A stretch of 64,000 bases of DNA from JANXLO01 sp038231295 (GTDB lineage: Bacteria; Armatimonadota; Chthonomonadetes; Chthonomonadales; Chthonomonadaceae), in NCBI GenBank assembly GCA_038231295.1, contig JBBRLP010000007.1, forward strand, positions 15,193 through 79,192, written 5' to 3'. How positions within the stretch are numbered: position 1 is the first letter of the stretch; each line of letters opens with the position of its first letter. Of the stretch, positions 1-8,726 are shown piece by piece. The position numbers and the translations under genes are program-made. The notes below the pieces were generated by a model. That model worked only from the letters and a program-made list of their open reading frames with translations, had not been told where the DNA came from and made no database searches.

Positions 1-1411
1 GCAGGTGCCTTATGGCGTCGCGCCGGACGCGGCCCTGCGCCTCGTCACCCTGAACGCCGCCGATGCGCTGGGCGTCCGTGGGCGCGTCGGCAGCCTGGAA
101 GTCGGGAAGGACGCCGACCTCGTTATTCTCAGCGGCGACCCCCTCCGCAGTTACACTCGTGTCGAGTCCACGCTGGTGAACGGCAAGGTGGTCTACGACC
201 GCGCCGCGCCGCTGTCCGGCAAACTGACCGCCATCCGCGCCGGACGCATCCTGACCGTCGGGCAGGGCGAGATCACGAACGGTGTGATTCTGCTGCGGGA
301 CGGCAAGATCGTCGCGGTGCAGCGGGAGGCCGCCATTCCTGCCGACGCGCAGATTATAGACGCTTCGCATAGCGTCGTCATGCCCGGTATGATAGACGCG
401 CACTCTTATCTGGGCCTCCATGCCGATGCCGAGCCTGTGCCGACCGACCCGGTAGCCGCGCAGACCGGCCCGGCCTCCGGGCGCACCCATCTGCTGAACG
501 CGCTGGCTCCGAACGACCCCGCGTTTGCCGCCGCGCTGCGCGAAGGCGTGACCGCCGTCCTGCTCGCCCCGCCCACCGCCAGCCCCACGAGCGGACAGGC
601 CGTTCTGCTCAAAACGCTCAACGACCCGGCCCATCTGCTGACCAACAAAGGGCGTATCGTCAGGGAAGTCGCCGCGCTCTGTTTCAATATGCAGGGCGGG
701 ACGCCGCGCATGGCGCAGATAGGAAACTTCCGCGATCTGCTCACGGCGGCGAAGGGCTACACACAGCGCCGGGCGCAGTACGAACGCGATTTCAAAGAGT
801 GGGAACGCGACCGGGACGACGCGAAACTTCGCAACAAAGACCTGCCCAAAGAGCCTGCCGAAACGCCGAAAGACGACGACATGGAGCCGTTCGCCGCGCT
901 GTTTCGGGGCGATATTCCCGCTTTTATCCATGTGGGCCGCGCCGACGAAATCATGAACGCCCTCAAGCTGTTCCGCGACGAGTTCGACGTGCCGGTGACC
1001 CTCGTGGATGCGCCGGACAGTTTTCGCGTGGTGGAAGAGATTCGCAAGCGGGACGCCTCCGTCGCGCTCGGCCCGGAGGTGACGCTGCGCGACAAAGGCA
1101 AACTCGTCAACTCCGCCGACCTGCTGGCGCGGGCGGGTGTCAGAGTGCTGTTCCAGACCAGCAGCAGTTCCGGCACCCAGTTCCTGCGGCTCAACGCCGC
1201 CTCTGCCGTCCATAACGGCCTCGACCCGACCGAGGCCCTTCGCGCCCTGACGCTCAACCCGGCCCGCGTCCTCCATGTGGACGACCGACTCGGCAGCATC
1301 GAGGCCGGGAAGGATGCCGACCTGGTGATTCTCAATGGCGACCCGCTCGATCTGACGAGCCGGGTAGAAAAAGTCTTCGTAAACGGAAAGGTGGTCTACG
1401 ATGCAAAATAA
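1..1411 (+). CDS. Amidohydrolase, two-module, 5' end outside window, metal site degenerate
   Basis: The frame is open from the first base, so the gene begins upstream. The first 65 or so residues are the C-terminal tail of one amidohydrolase module (GRVGSLEVGKDADLVILSGD, then VNGKVVYD). A complete second module follows, starting at AIRAGRILTVGQGEITNG. The polypeptide is therefore a fusion of two imidazolonepropionase-like amidohydrolase domains. In the visible module the metal-binding HxH after strand 1 is replaced (PGMIDAHSYLG), and the Asp expected near the end of the barrel lies in a serine run (FQTSSSSG). I infer it is not a normal metallohydrolase. A charged insert lies near positions 770-880. 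It overlaps the next gene by 11 nt and is the first of four paralogues in one operon. Confidence 0.85.
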   Translation, partial: QVPYGVAPDAALRLVTLNAADALGVRGRVGSLEVGKDADLVILSGDPLRSYTRVESTLVNGKVVYDRAAPLSGKLTAIRAGRILTVGQGEITNGVILLRDGKIVAVQREAAIPADAQIIDASHSVVMPGMIDAHSYLGLHADAEPVPTDPVAAQTGPASGRTHLLNALAPNDPAFAAALREGVTAVLLAPPTASPTSGQAVLLKTLNDPAHLLTNKGRIVREVAALCFNMQGGTPRMAQIGNFRDLLTAAKGYTQRRAQYERDFKEWERDRDDAKLRNKDLPKEPAETPKDDDMEPFAALFRGDIPAFIHVGRADEIMNALKLFRDEFDVPVTLVDAPDSFRVVEEIRKRDASVALGPEVTLRDKGKLVNSADLLARAGVRVLFQTSSSSGTQFLRLNAASAVHNGLDPTEALRALTLNPARVLHVDDRLGSIEAGKDADLVILNGDPLDLTSRVEKVFVNGKVVYDAK

Positions 1412-2825
1412 CTTCCCGCTCCGCTCCACTCTGCGGACCGGCCTGCTCACGATTGCCGCTGCGCTGGCCCTGACGACCGTTCGGCCTGCCGCCGCGCAGA
1501 GCGCGAAACCGCTCGTCATCAAGGCCAGCCACATCCTGACCGTGACAAACGGCACGATTGAAAACGGCGTAATCGTGGTGCAGAACGGCAAAATCGTCGC
1601 CATCGGCAAGCAGGGCGAGGTGACACTGCCAGCGGACGCGGAGGTGATGGACGCCACCGGGATGACCGTCATGCCGGGGCAGATTGACCTCCACGCGCAT
1701 ATCGGCAACGACTCCGGCCTGCACGACTATGTCCACTCGCTCAATCCTGCCTTTCGCGTCTGCGACTTTATTGACCCGGAGTCGTCGCTCGTCAAGGACT
1801 CGATTGCCAGCGGCATCACCACCATTCTGACCATCCCCGGCAGTGGCGGCAACAACTCCGGCTTCGGCGTCCTCTGGAAACTCGGCGGAGCGAAGCGGGA
1901 AGACCTGATCATTCGCAAGCTCGGAGCCATCAAGATCGCACAGGCGTACAACCCCGAACGCCGGGCGGGAGACCTCGGCCTCAGCCGCATGGGAATGTGG
2001 TGGATGCTACGCGAACAGTTCGAGCGGGCGCGGAAGTACACCGCGCAGTGGCAGGCTTATGACAAAGCGAAAACCGCCGCCGCGCAGACCCCGCATCTTC
2101 AGCTCGCCTCCACCGATGCGCCGAAGGCTGCCGCCATCGCGCCGCCCAAAACGGTGCTGGGCCTGGAGCAGATGCGGGGCGTGATGGAACATAAGACGCC
2201 TGTCTTCGTCCACACCGCCGGAGCGCGGGACGTGATGGAGACCATGCGGATGTTCCACGACGAACTGGGCCTGCCGGTCATTATCTCGCACGGGGAGTTC
2301 GGCGGACGGTTGGCGGCGGAAGAGGCGGCAAAACGCAACATTCCCTGCAACGTCGGGCCGCGCATCTACGACTTCTCCCTCCAGACCTACGACCGCCGTT
2401 TCTACTCCCTCCCGATGGAGTATGCGAAGGCGGGAGTGCAGACGCTCTCGCTCAACACGGACTGCCCGGTCATTCCCGGCGACGACCTGTTTGTGCAGGG
2501 AACGATCTCGGTTCACATGGGCATGGACGAAGACCTAGCCCTTCGCGCCCTCACCATCAACCCCGCCCGCTCCATCGGCATCGGCGACCGGGTAGGCAGC
2601 CTGGAAGTAGGCAAAGACGCCGATCTCATCATCAAGCGCGGTAGCCTGTTCGACCCGCGCACCCCGATTGCGAAGGTGCTGATTAACGGCAAGGTGGTCT
2701 ACACGCACGGTCAGCGCCGTCATGGGGTTCCCGGTGGCCCGACCCGCGCCGAGTCCGAAGTGCGGGACGAAGATGGCTGTATGGGGGATACCCTTGAGGA
2801 GAGTTTTCTCAGCAATGCACGTTAA
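1401..2825 (+). CDS. Exported amidohydrolase, metal ligands intact
   Basis: 474 residues with a Sec signal peptide (TGLLTIAAALALTT, cleavage probably after PAAAQS). It is an imidazolonepropionase-like amidohydrolase. The metal motif is present as DLHAHIG (His98 and His100), with further candidate ligands in FVHTAG, ISHGE and NTDCP. The C-terminal beta-sandwich signature GSLEVGKDADLIIKRG is intact. It is the only one of the four tandem paralogues that keeps the full ligand set, so it is the likely catalytic member. A hydrolase acting on a cyclic amide or peptide outside the cytoplasm is plausible, but the substrate cannot be read. Start ATG at 1401 overlaps the previous stop by 11 nt. The last 40 residues extend past the usual end and run into the next start. 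Confidence 0.9.
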   Translation: MQNNFPLRSTLRTGLLTIAAALALTTVRPAAAQSAKPLVIKASHILTVTNGTIENGVIVVQNGKIVAIGKQGEVTLPADAEVMDATGMTVMPGQIDLHAHIGNDSGLHDYVHSLNPAFRVCDFIDPESSLVKDSIASGITTILTIPGSGGNNSGFGVLWKLGGAKREDLIIRKLGAIKIAQAYNPERRAGDLGLSRMGMWWMLREQFERARKYTAQWQAYDKAKTAAAQTPHLQLASTDAPKAAAIAPPKTVLGLEQMRGVMEHKTPVFVHTAGARDVMETMRMFHDELGLPVIISHGEFGGRLAAEEAAKRNIPCNVGPRIYDFSLQTYDRRFYSLPMEYAKAGVQTLSLNTDCPVIPGDDLFVQGTISVHMGMDEDLALRALTINPARSIGIGDRVGSLEVGKDADLIIKRGSLFDPRTPIAKVLINGKVVYTHGQRRHGVPGGPTRAESEVRDEDGCMGDTLEESFLSNAR

Positions 2826-4137
2826 CCTGAAACTCGCGGCCTGCGGCCTCCTGCTCTCCGCCGTCTGTGCGCTTCCTGCCCTCGCGCAGGCCCGCCCCGA
2901 CCCGTTCGGGGAAGAGGTGATCGCGATCCGGGCGCGGCACATCGAGACGGTGAGCAAGGGCGTCATCAACGACGGCATCGTGGTGATTCGCAACGGCAAG
3001 ATCACGGCGGTCGGGCCGGATGCGAAAATCCCGCCCGGAGCGCGAATCCTGATCGCCGATACCGTCATGCCCGGCATCGTCGGAGCCTATTCGCAGATCG
3101 GCCTCTCGCCCGCGCCGCCTGCCATCGGAGCCGCCCGCGCCGTCGCCAATCCGCACTACAAAGTGCAGGATGAACTCTATCCGTTCGATGAGAACTATGC
3201 GCGTCTGGCCCGTTACGGGGTCACGACGCTGGCCCTGATTCCCGGCGGGCGCGGCATTGCCGGACAGGGCGCGATTGTGCGGACGCAGTCCGACAGCATA
3301 GAGAAGATGCCGCTCGTGCCGAACAGTCCTCTCAGCGTCAATTTCGCGCCCAACACGCAGACCATAGACCTGATTCGCCAGACCTTCGACGGCGGACCGG
3401 TGCGCCCCGCCGGAACGGGTGTTCCGGGCGGGGGCAGATTTCCTGGCCGGGGCGGCCCTCCTCCCCCGCAGGAATCGCAGGCAGACACCCCCAATCCCAC
3501 GCCTGATGACACCGCCGCGCAGCGTCAGCGACAGCGGCCCGCGCAGGGCCGTCCGACGGGCGGATTCGCCCCGGTCACCGGGTCTCTGGAAGCGCGACGG
3601 GAACCGATTCAGCGGGCTTTGCAGGGAACCATTCCGACTTTTATCACCTGCCCCGACCCCATTTCGGTCGTCTCGCTCCAGACGCTGCTTCAGCCTTACG
3701 ATACCCTCAAGCCGGTCTACATTCTCGCGACCGGGGAGAACAATCGCGTCGCCGCGCTGCTCGGCGGCAAGAAAGCGTCCGTGGTGATGTTCGCCGTGAT
3801 CTCTCTGGAGCCGCTGACCGTGAACCGAATCAATATGCCCGCGATTCTGGCGAAGGCCGGGGCGAAGGTCGCCTTGCGGCCTCTGGCGGATTCGCCCGAA
3901 GGCTATCAGACGCTGCGCTTTCAGGTCGGGGAGTTGATTCGGGGCGGGCTGGATCGTGACACGGCTCTCAAAAGCATCACGCTCGCGCCTGCGGAGATGC
4001 TCGGACTGTCGGACCGCCTGGGCAGCATCGAGACCGGGCGGGATGCCAACCTGATTCTGCTGGACGGCGATCCGTTCCTGCCCACCTCCCGTATCCGCAC
4101 GGTGCTTCTGGAAGGAAAGACGGTCTATGAAGAGTAA
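2815..4137 (+). CDS. Exported amidohydrolase-like protein, metal site lost
   Basis: 440 residues. I chose ATG 2815, not the in-frame ATG at 2722, because it is followed at once by a signal peptide (LAACGLLLSAVCALPALAQA), is preceded by TTGAGGAGAG, and gives the 11-nt overlap seen at the other junctions. The fold signatures are there (IRARHIETVSKGVINDG at the N-terminus, GSIETGRDANLILLDGD at the C-terminus). The HxH motif is replaced by GIVGAYSQIG, and the later His and Asp ligands are not recognisable. Residues about 200-250 form a Gly/Pro/Gln-rich linker. It is probably a non-catalytic paralogue, perhaps a partner subunit of its neighbour; that role is inference. Confidence 0.88.
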   Translation: MHVNLKLAACGLLLSAVCALPALAQARPDPFGEEVIAIRARHIETVSKGVINDGIVVIRNGKITAVGPDAKIPPGARILIADTVMPGIVGAYSQIGLSPAPPAIGAARAVANPHYKVQDELYPFDENYARLARYGVTTLALIPGGRGIAGQGAIVRTQSDSIEKMPLVPNSPLSVNFAPNTQTIDLIRQTFDGGPVRPAGTGVPGGGRFPGRGGPPPPQESQADTPNPTPDDTAAQRQRQRPAQGRPTGGFAPVTGSLEARREPIQRALQGTIPTFITCPDPISVVSLQTLLQPYDTLKPVYILATGENNRVAALLGGKKASVVMFAVISLEPLTVNRINMPAILAKAGAKVALRPLADSPEGYQTLRFQVGELIRGGLDRDTALKSITLAPAEMLGLSDRLGSIETGRDANLILLDGDPFLPTSRIRTVLLEGKTVYEE

Positions 4138-5548
4138 CAACGCGGCCCGAAAAACGACAGGAGCGGTCACGCTGTCGGCTCTGTTATGCTTCGCGCTGGC
4201 CGGTCTCTGCCCGATCGCCGCCCACGCGCAGGACGACACGACCGACCCGCCGGAGACGGACGTTCCCGTAAAAGCGCCGCCACTGGAAGTCACCGCCATT
4301 GTCGGCGGCGACCTCTGGACAGTGACGAAGGGCGTCATCCACAACGGCACCATCCTTATTAAAGGCGGCAAGATAGATCAGATCGGCGGCCCGGAACTGA
4401 TGGTTCCGGCGGGCGCAAAAATCATAGACGCGAAGGGCATGGCGGTCTCTCCGGGCTTTATCGTGACCAACGCGCAGTTGCAGTTGGGCAATCTGGCCGC
4501 CGGTAGTAAGATCAAAGACTCGCTCGACCCGTATGCGCTGGCAGTTGAACTCGCGCTGGCCTCCGGCGTCACCTCGGCCTACCTGTCCGGGACGCCCGGC
4601 TTTGTGCCAGGACAAGGCATTCCCCCCGGTTTCGGCGGCGGGGGAGGTGGCGGCGGTGTGGATAGCTCCAACGCAGTCATCAAGATGTCGGCAGGGGACG
4701 CGACCGGAATGCTGGCAGCGGAATCCGTCCTCTCGACCTTTGGCGGGGGCGGTGGACGCGGGCGTTTCGGCGGCACAACCGGAATGTCGGCACGCTGGAG
4801 CCTGCGCGATCAGTTCCGGCGGGCGAAGGAGTATCAGCAGAAACTCGACGCGAACGAGGCGGATAAGAAGGCGGGTAAGAAGGTCACGGAACCCCGCAAA
4901 CCCGCCGATGCCGACGCCGTTCTGCCGCTGATTCGCAAAGAGCGGGCGCTCCGCATCACGGCCTCGGATGTTGGGGATATTCGCTGGGCGCTGTCCCTGG
5001 TAGATGCGTTCGGGATTCGGGAGGTCATTACGCCTGCCACCGAAGCCTGGATCGTCGCGGACGACATCGCGAAGCGGAACGTCATGGTAATTATCACGGC
5101 CCGCAGCCGCACCGCACCGGACGATCGCAAGAACGCTCCTTCCGGCGCGAACCCCGACGCTCCTGGCATCCTGCAAAAGGCGGGAGTCCATTTCGCTGTC
5201 CTGCCCCTCGACGCCAGTTTTGCCATCGGCGGCGAACTCGGACGTGACCTGCTGAACTATCCCCTTGAAGCCGCCTTCGCCATGCGCGGCGGCGCGGACT
5301 CGCAGGCTGCCTTCGAATCCATCACCCTGACCCCCGCGAAGATTCTCGGTCTCGAAACCCGCCTCGGCAGTCTGGAAGCGGGCAAGGATGCGGACATTGT
5401 GATACTCTCCGGAGAACCCCTCGACTACCGCAGTTTTGTGGAGAAGACCTTCGTCAACGGCAAACTCCTCTACGACCGCTCGAAATCCACCTTTTTCAGC
5501 CAGATACAGCCCCAGAAAGGCGTCCCTACGCTCCCTCCGATGCCGTAA
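4127..5548 (+). CDS. Exported amidohydrolase-like protein, metal site lost
   Basis: 473 residues, last gene of the array. The signal peptide is TLSALLCFALAGLCPIAAHA. It has the amidohydrolase N-terminal strand pattern (VGGDLWTVTKGVIHNGTILI) and the C-terminal signature GSLEAGKDADIVILSGEPLD, but the HxH position reads VSPGFIVTNAQLQLG and no later His/Asp ligand set is visible. Two glycine-rich stretches (near 4620-4660 and 4738-4770) look like flexible loops, and a charged helix (KEYQQKLDANEADKKAGKK) matches the charged insert of the first paralogue. The start overlaps the previous stop by 11 nt (ATGAAGAGTAA). It is probably a pseudo-enzyme that shares a complex or substrate-binding role with the intact paralogue. 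Confidence 0.88.
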   Translation: MKSNNAARKTTGAVTLSALLCFALAGLCPIAAHAQDDTTDPPETDVPVKAPPLEVTAIVGGDLWTVTKGVIHNGTILIKGGKIDQIGGPELMVPAGAKIIDAKGMAVSPGFIVTNAQLQLGNLAAGSKIKDSLDPYALAVELALASGVTSAYLSGTPGFVPGQGIPPGFGGGGGGGGVDSSNAVIKMSAGDATGMLAAESVLSTFGGGGGRGRFGGTTGMSARWSLRDQFRRAKEYQQKLDANEADKKAGKKVTEPRKPADADAVLPLIRKERALRITASDVGDIRWALSLVDAFGIREVITPATEAWIVADDIAKRNVMVIITARSRTAPDDRKNAPSGANPDAPGILQKAGVHFAVLPLDASFAIGGELGRDLLNYPLEAAFAMRGGADSQAAFESITLTPAKILGLETRLGSLEAGKDADIVILSGEPLDYRSFVEKTFVNGKLLYDRSKSTFFSQIQPQKGVPTLPPMP

Positions 5549-5592
5549 TATTGGGGCCGCCAGCATCCCAACATTCTCAGAGGATACTCTTA

Positions 5593-5812
5593 GGTGACCT
5601 CATCCCCCAACCCCATTCTCCCGGTCGGTCGCTTAGGCTCCCTGAGAGAAGGGGGCGATCTGGCTTCCTAATTTCCTAACGTATTCGTTCCCATAAGAGG
5701 GACAGGCGTATCTATCCCTCCCCTTTCAGTCACCAACATGACTCACGCACTTGCCCCTCTCCCAAAAGAGCTTGCGACCGCCCGGGAGAAGGATTGGGGT
5801 GAAGCTCATCTC
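5593..5812. repeat. Palindromic intergenic element, about 220 bp
   Basis: The 358-bp gap after the amidohydrolase array holds an element whose ends are inverted copies. The left arm (about 5602-5632, CCAACCCCATTCTCCCGG then GTCGGTCGC) matches the reverse complement of the right arm (about 5774-5802, GCGACCGCCCGGGAGAAGG then ATTGGGG). The middle has further C-rich CCTCTCCC-type blocks. It resembles the C-rich foldback or MITE-like repeats common in large bacterial genomes. No reading frame is credible inside it. Confidence 0.55.
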
Positions 5813-5906
5813 CAATGTAGCGACAGAACGCCTGTAGACGAGCAGGAGAAAACCAGTCTCAGGCCGAACAGGGAGTGCATTACTCTCTCTTCAGGACAAG
5901 AAACCC

Positions 5907-7088
5907 ATGTATGCTGACATTTTGACACGCACTCCTCTTCTGCTCGCCGCCGTCGCTGCGATAGTGCTGCTGGCGGTGCCTGCGCTGGCGGAAGGGCCAG
6001 CCGCTCCCTCGAAGATAACCGCTGCGCTTCAGCCCTTTGTGGACAGCCATTCTCTGGCGGGAGCGGTGACGCTGATCGCGGATAAAGACAGGGTATTGAG
6101 CCTGGAAACGGTGGGATTCGCCGATGTCGCGGCGCATAAGGCCATGACGCCGGACGCGCTCTTCTGGATCGCCTCGCAGTCAAAACCGATCACGGCGACG
6201 GCCCTGATGATGCTGGTGGACGAGGGCAAACTGAAACTGGACGATCCGGTGGCGAAATACCTGCCGGAGTTCAATAACCTCTGGGTGTCGGCGGAACACG
6301 ACAACGACCACATGGTTCTCAAACGACCGCGTCATCCCATTACCGTGCGCGAAATCCTGAGCCATACCAGCGGAATGCCGTTCTCCTCGGCGATGGAACA
6401 GCCGACGCTCGACACGCTGCCCCTGCGCGAAGGGGTACGTAGCTACGCCATGACCCCCTTGCAGACGGAACCCGGCACGAAGTACGCCTACTCCAACGCG
6501 GGCATCAACACGGCCGGACGCCTTATCGAAGTGCTGAGCGGCATACCCTACGCGCAGTTTCTGGACACGCGCCTTTTCAAGCCGCTCGGTATGAAAGACA
6601 CGACGTTTTGGCCTTCCAAAGCCCAGCAGACCCGCCTCGCGAAATCCTATCGCCCCAACGCAGACAAGACCAACCTCGAAGAGACGACCGTCACGCAGCT
6701 TCGCTACCCGCTCGACGACCGTACCCGACAGCCCATGCCCGCAGGCGGCCTCTTCTCCACCGCCGGTGACCTTGCCCGCTTCTGCCAGATGATCCTGAAC
6801 GGCGGGACGTTCAAGGGCAAACGTTACCTGTCGGAGGACGCGGTCAAGCAGATGACAAGCAAGCAGACGGGAGACGCGCTGCCGGACGGATACGGCCTCG
6901 GCTGGTCTACGGCAGGCGGCAACTTCGGACACGGCGGCGCCTACTCCACCAACATGAACATAGAAACCAATCGCGGTCTCATCACGATCTGGATGGTGCA
7001 GCACGCCGGCTTTCCCGGCAACGGCGACCAGAGTTCCGGCGCTTTCCGGCGGGCCGCCGAGGAGACGTTCGGAAACGGGCGCAAATAG
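5907..7088 (+). CDS. Exported serine hydrolase, beta-lactamase class C / PBP family
   Basis: 393 residues with a signal peptide (PLLLAAVAAIVLLAVPALAE). The class C beta-lactamase / DD-peptidase / esterase fold is marked by the SxxK nucleophile motif in ASQSKPIT, the Tyr motif in YAYSNAGI, and HGG in FGHGGAYST near the C-terminus. Proteins of this family are periplasmic or lipoprotein hydrolases acting on peptidoglycan peptides, D-amino-acid peptides or small esters. The sequence does not show which, and a true beta-lactamase is only one option. It is followed after 27 bp by an aldo/keto reductase on the same strand. Confidence 0.88.
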   Translation: MYADILTRTPLLLAAVAAIVLLAVPALAEGPAAPSKITAALQPFVDSHSLAGAVTLIADKDRVLSLETVGFADVAAHKAMTPDALFWIASQSKPITATALMMLVDEGKLKLDDPVAKYLPEFNNLWVSAEHDNDHMVLKRPRHPITVREILSHTSGMPFSSAMEQPTLDTLPLREGVRSYAMTPLQTEPGTKYAYSNAGINTAGRLIEVLSGIPYAQFLDTRLFKPLGMKDTTFWPSKAQQTRLAKSYRPNADKTNLEETTVTQLRYPLDDRTRQPMPAGGLFSTAGDLARFCQMILNGGTFKGKRYLSEDAVKQMTSKQTGDALPDGYGLGWSTAGGNFGHGGAYSTNMNIETNRGLITIWMVQHAGFPGNGDQSSGAFRRAAEETFGNGRK

Positions 7089-7115
7089 AGACGCACACGG
7101 GAAACAGGGGAGAGT

Positions 7116-8084
7116 ATGAAGCGACATCGGCTGCCGACGACGGAGATTGAGGTCTCGACGCTCTGCTTCGGCATGGGCGGATTCGGAACGACTGTGCGGG
7201 GCGAGACAACCGACCGGCTTATCGCGACTTATCTGGAGGTGGGCGGCAACTTTTTCGACACGGCGCACTGCTATGCCTTCTGGGAGAAGGACGGGAACGG
7301 AGCCAGCGAGCGCGAACTCGGAGCCAGTCTGCGCCGCCTCGGCGTGCGGCAGAATGTTATCATTGCGACAAAGGGCGGACATCCCGATGCGGGGCCAGAC
7401 TACCGCCGCCCGGACGGCTATCTTTCGGAGCAGGTGCTGCATTCGGACATTGAGGAGAGCCTGACCCGTCTCGGCGAGGAGCGGATTGACCTCTACTACC
7501 TGCACCGCGACGACCCGCGCATGACGGTTGAGGAGATTCTTGGCCCGCTGAACCGGGAGATCGAGCGCGGACGCCTGCGGGCGCTTGCGGCCAGCAACTG
7601 GTCGGTGCAGCGCATGGCCGAGGCGAACGCCTGCGCCGAGCGCAACGGCTGGCATGGCTTCGTGGCCTCGTCCGTCATGGGCAGTCTGGCGGAGCCGGGC
7701 TGGAAAATGACCCCGGAACCGACGATGCGCTCTATCACCTCCGAAGAGGAAACCTGGCATACCGCGACCCAACTGCCCATCGTCGCCTACTCCTCGACGG
7801 GCAACGGCTACTTCTCCCGCACCGCCGACAGCCCTGCCCCCAACGAAAACCCGGTCAACTACGCCCGTCGCGAACGCGCCCAGGCTCTCGCCGCGCAGCT
7901 TGGCTGTACGCCCACGCAGGTCGCCGTCGCCTGGCTGCTGCATCAGCCCTATCCCATCCTCCCACTCTTCGGCACCACCAACCCGGCCCACCTCGCTGAA
8001 ATCCTCGGCGCACTGGCTGTCTCCCTGACCCCGGAACAGACCCGCTGGCTGCATGATGGCGTACTTGCCGATGGTGGGGATTAA
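7116..8084 (+). CDS. Aldo/keto reductase
   Basis: 322 residues, cytosolic, no signal peptide. It is an NADPH-dependent aldo/keto reductase with the expected catalytic set: Asp and Tyr in FFDTAHCYAFW, Lys in IATKGGHP, and His in YYLHRDDPR. The N-terminal pattern STLCFGMGGFGT is typical of the family. The start follows a good ribosome site (AGGGGAGAG). It sits 30 bp before the Rrf2 regulator gene. Substrate unknown; the window has two other aldo/keto reductases (41691-42611 and 60366-61547) that differ clearly in sequence. Confidence 0.9.
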   Translation: MKRHRLPTTEIEVSTLCFGMGGFGTTVRGETTDRLIATYLEVGGNFFDTAHCYAFWEKDGNGASERELGASLRRLGVRQNVIIATKGGHPDAGPDYRRPDGYLSEQVLHSDIEESLTRLGEERIDLYYLHRDDPRMTVEEILGPLNREIERGRLRALAASNWSVQRMAEANACAERNGWHGFVASSVMGSLAEPGWKMTPEPTMRSITSEEETWHTATQLPIVAYSSTGNGYFSRTADSPAPNENPVNYARRERAQALAAQLGCTPTQVAVAWLLHQPYPILPLFGTTNPAHLAEILGALAVSLTPEQTRWLHDGVLADGGD

Positions 8085-8114
8085 GATGAACGTGGCTCCG
8101 GTGAGGAAACCCCT

Positions 8115-8558
8115 ATGATCTCCCAAACAGCCGAGTATGGTCTGCGTGCGGTCGCGCATCTGGCCGGATGCGCGGCGGCATCACAGACAACGCAGCAGAT
8201 TGCCGACCGAACACTCGTCCCTCTTTCTTACCTCTCGAAAGTCCTCCAGGCGCTGACACGGGCGGGTCTGCTGAAGTCGCAGCGCGGCCTGCACGGCGGC
8301 TTCTCCCTGCTCCGCGACCCGGAGACGCTCACGGTCTACGATGTGGTTCAGGCGGTGGACCCGCTGCGCCGCCTTACTACCTGCCCCCTCGGCCTCGCCA
8401 TACATGGAACGCACCTCTGCCCTCTGCATCGCCGCATAGACGACGCCCTCTGTCTGCTGGAACAGTCGTTCCGCGAATCCACGATAGCGGAACTCCTGCG
8501 CGAACCGTCTTCCAGCATACCCCTCGGCCCACTACCCACAGCCCCGGAAACGGACTGA
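8115..8558 (+). CDS. Rrf2-family transcriptional regulator
   Basis: 147 residues. The winged-helix N-terminus is typical of Rrf2 proteins (SQTAEYGLRAVAHLA, then IADRTLVPLSYLSKVLQAL and KSQRGLHGGFSL). The effector region carries Cys90, Cys102 and Cys113, in RLTTCPLG, HLCPLHR and DALCLL. Rrf2 regulators such as IscR and NsrR bind an Fe-S cluster through three cysteines. Here the spacing is wider than the usual C-x5-C-x5-C, so cluster binding is plausible but not certain. The next genes encode a truncated haemoglobin and a flavin reductase, so an NsrR-like nitric oxide sensor is the natural reading. An inverted repeat lies just downstream at 8598-8619. Confidence 0.9.
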   Translation: MISQTAEYGLRAVAHLAGCAAASQTTQQIADRTLVPLSYLSKVLQALTRAGLLKSQRGLHGGFSLLRDPETLTVYDVVQAVDPLRRLTTCPLGLAIHGTHLCPLHRRIDDALCLLEQSFRESTIAELLREPSSSIPLGPLPTAPETD

Positions 8559-8597
8559 AACCGCTGCGTTTTCCAACAGGCGAGGAAATTGCGAAAA

Positions 8598-8652
8598 TTT
8601 GTCCTTCAGGGGAGACAAACGCTTGTCCTTTCCGGTATACTATAATTGGACA
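8598..8652 (+). promoter_or_regulatory. Candidate operator and promoter for the haemoglobin gene
   Basis: Between the Rrf2 gene and the haemoglobin start lies a perfect 6-bp inverted repeat, TTTGTC-N10-GACAAA (8598-8619). It is followed by a second TTGTCC (8623-8628), whose inverted partner GGACA (8648-8652) lies just after a -10-like TATAAT (8641-8646). No good -35 sits at the usual distance, as expected of a promoter that needs an activator or has an unusual architecture. This is a candidate Rrf2 binding region. Confidence 0.4.
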
Positions 8653-8726
8653 TAGTTATCCAGTTTCAATTCAACCGATCTGGCGGACAGTCCGTATGTT
8701 TGCCGGAGGTCTTCAGGAGGATCCGA

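Noticed and set aside
5907..7088. A true beta-lactamase resistance gene
   Set aside because: The SxxK, YxN and HGG motifs are shared by many esterases and peptidases of the family; nothing points to lactam hydrolysis.
6180..8159. A 659-residue minus-strand open frame
   Set aside because: It is antisense to the serine hydrolase, aldo/keto reductase and Rrf2 genes, has His/Arg-rich composition and no motif, and results from high GC.
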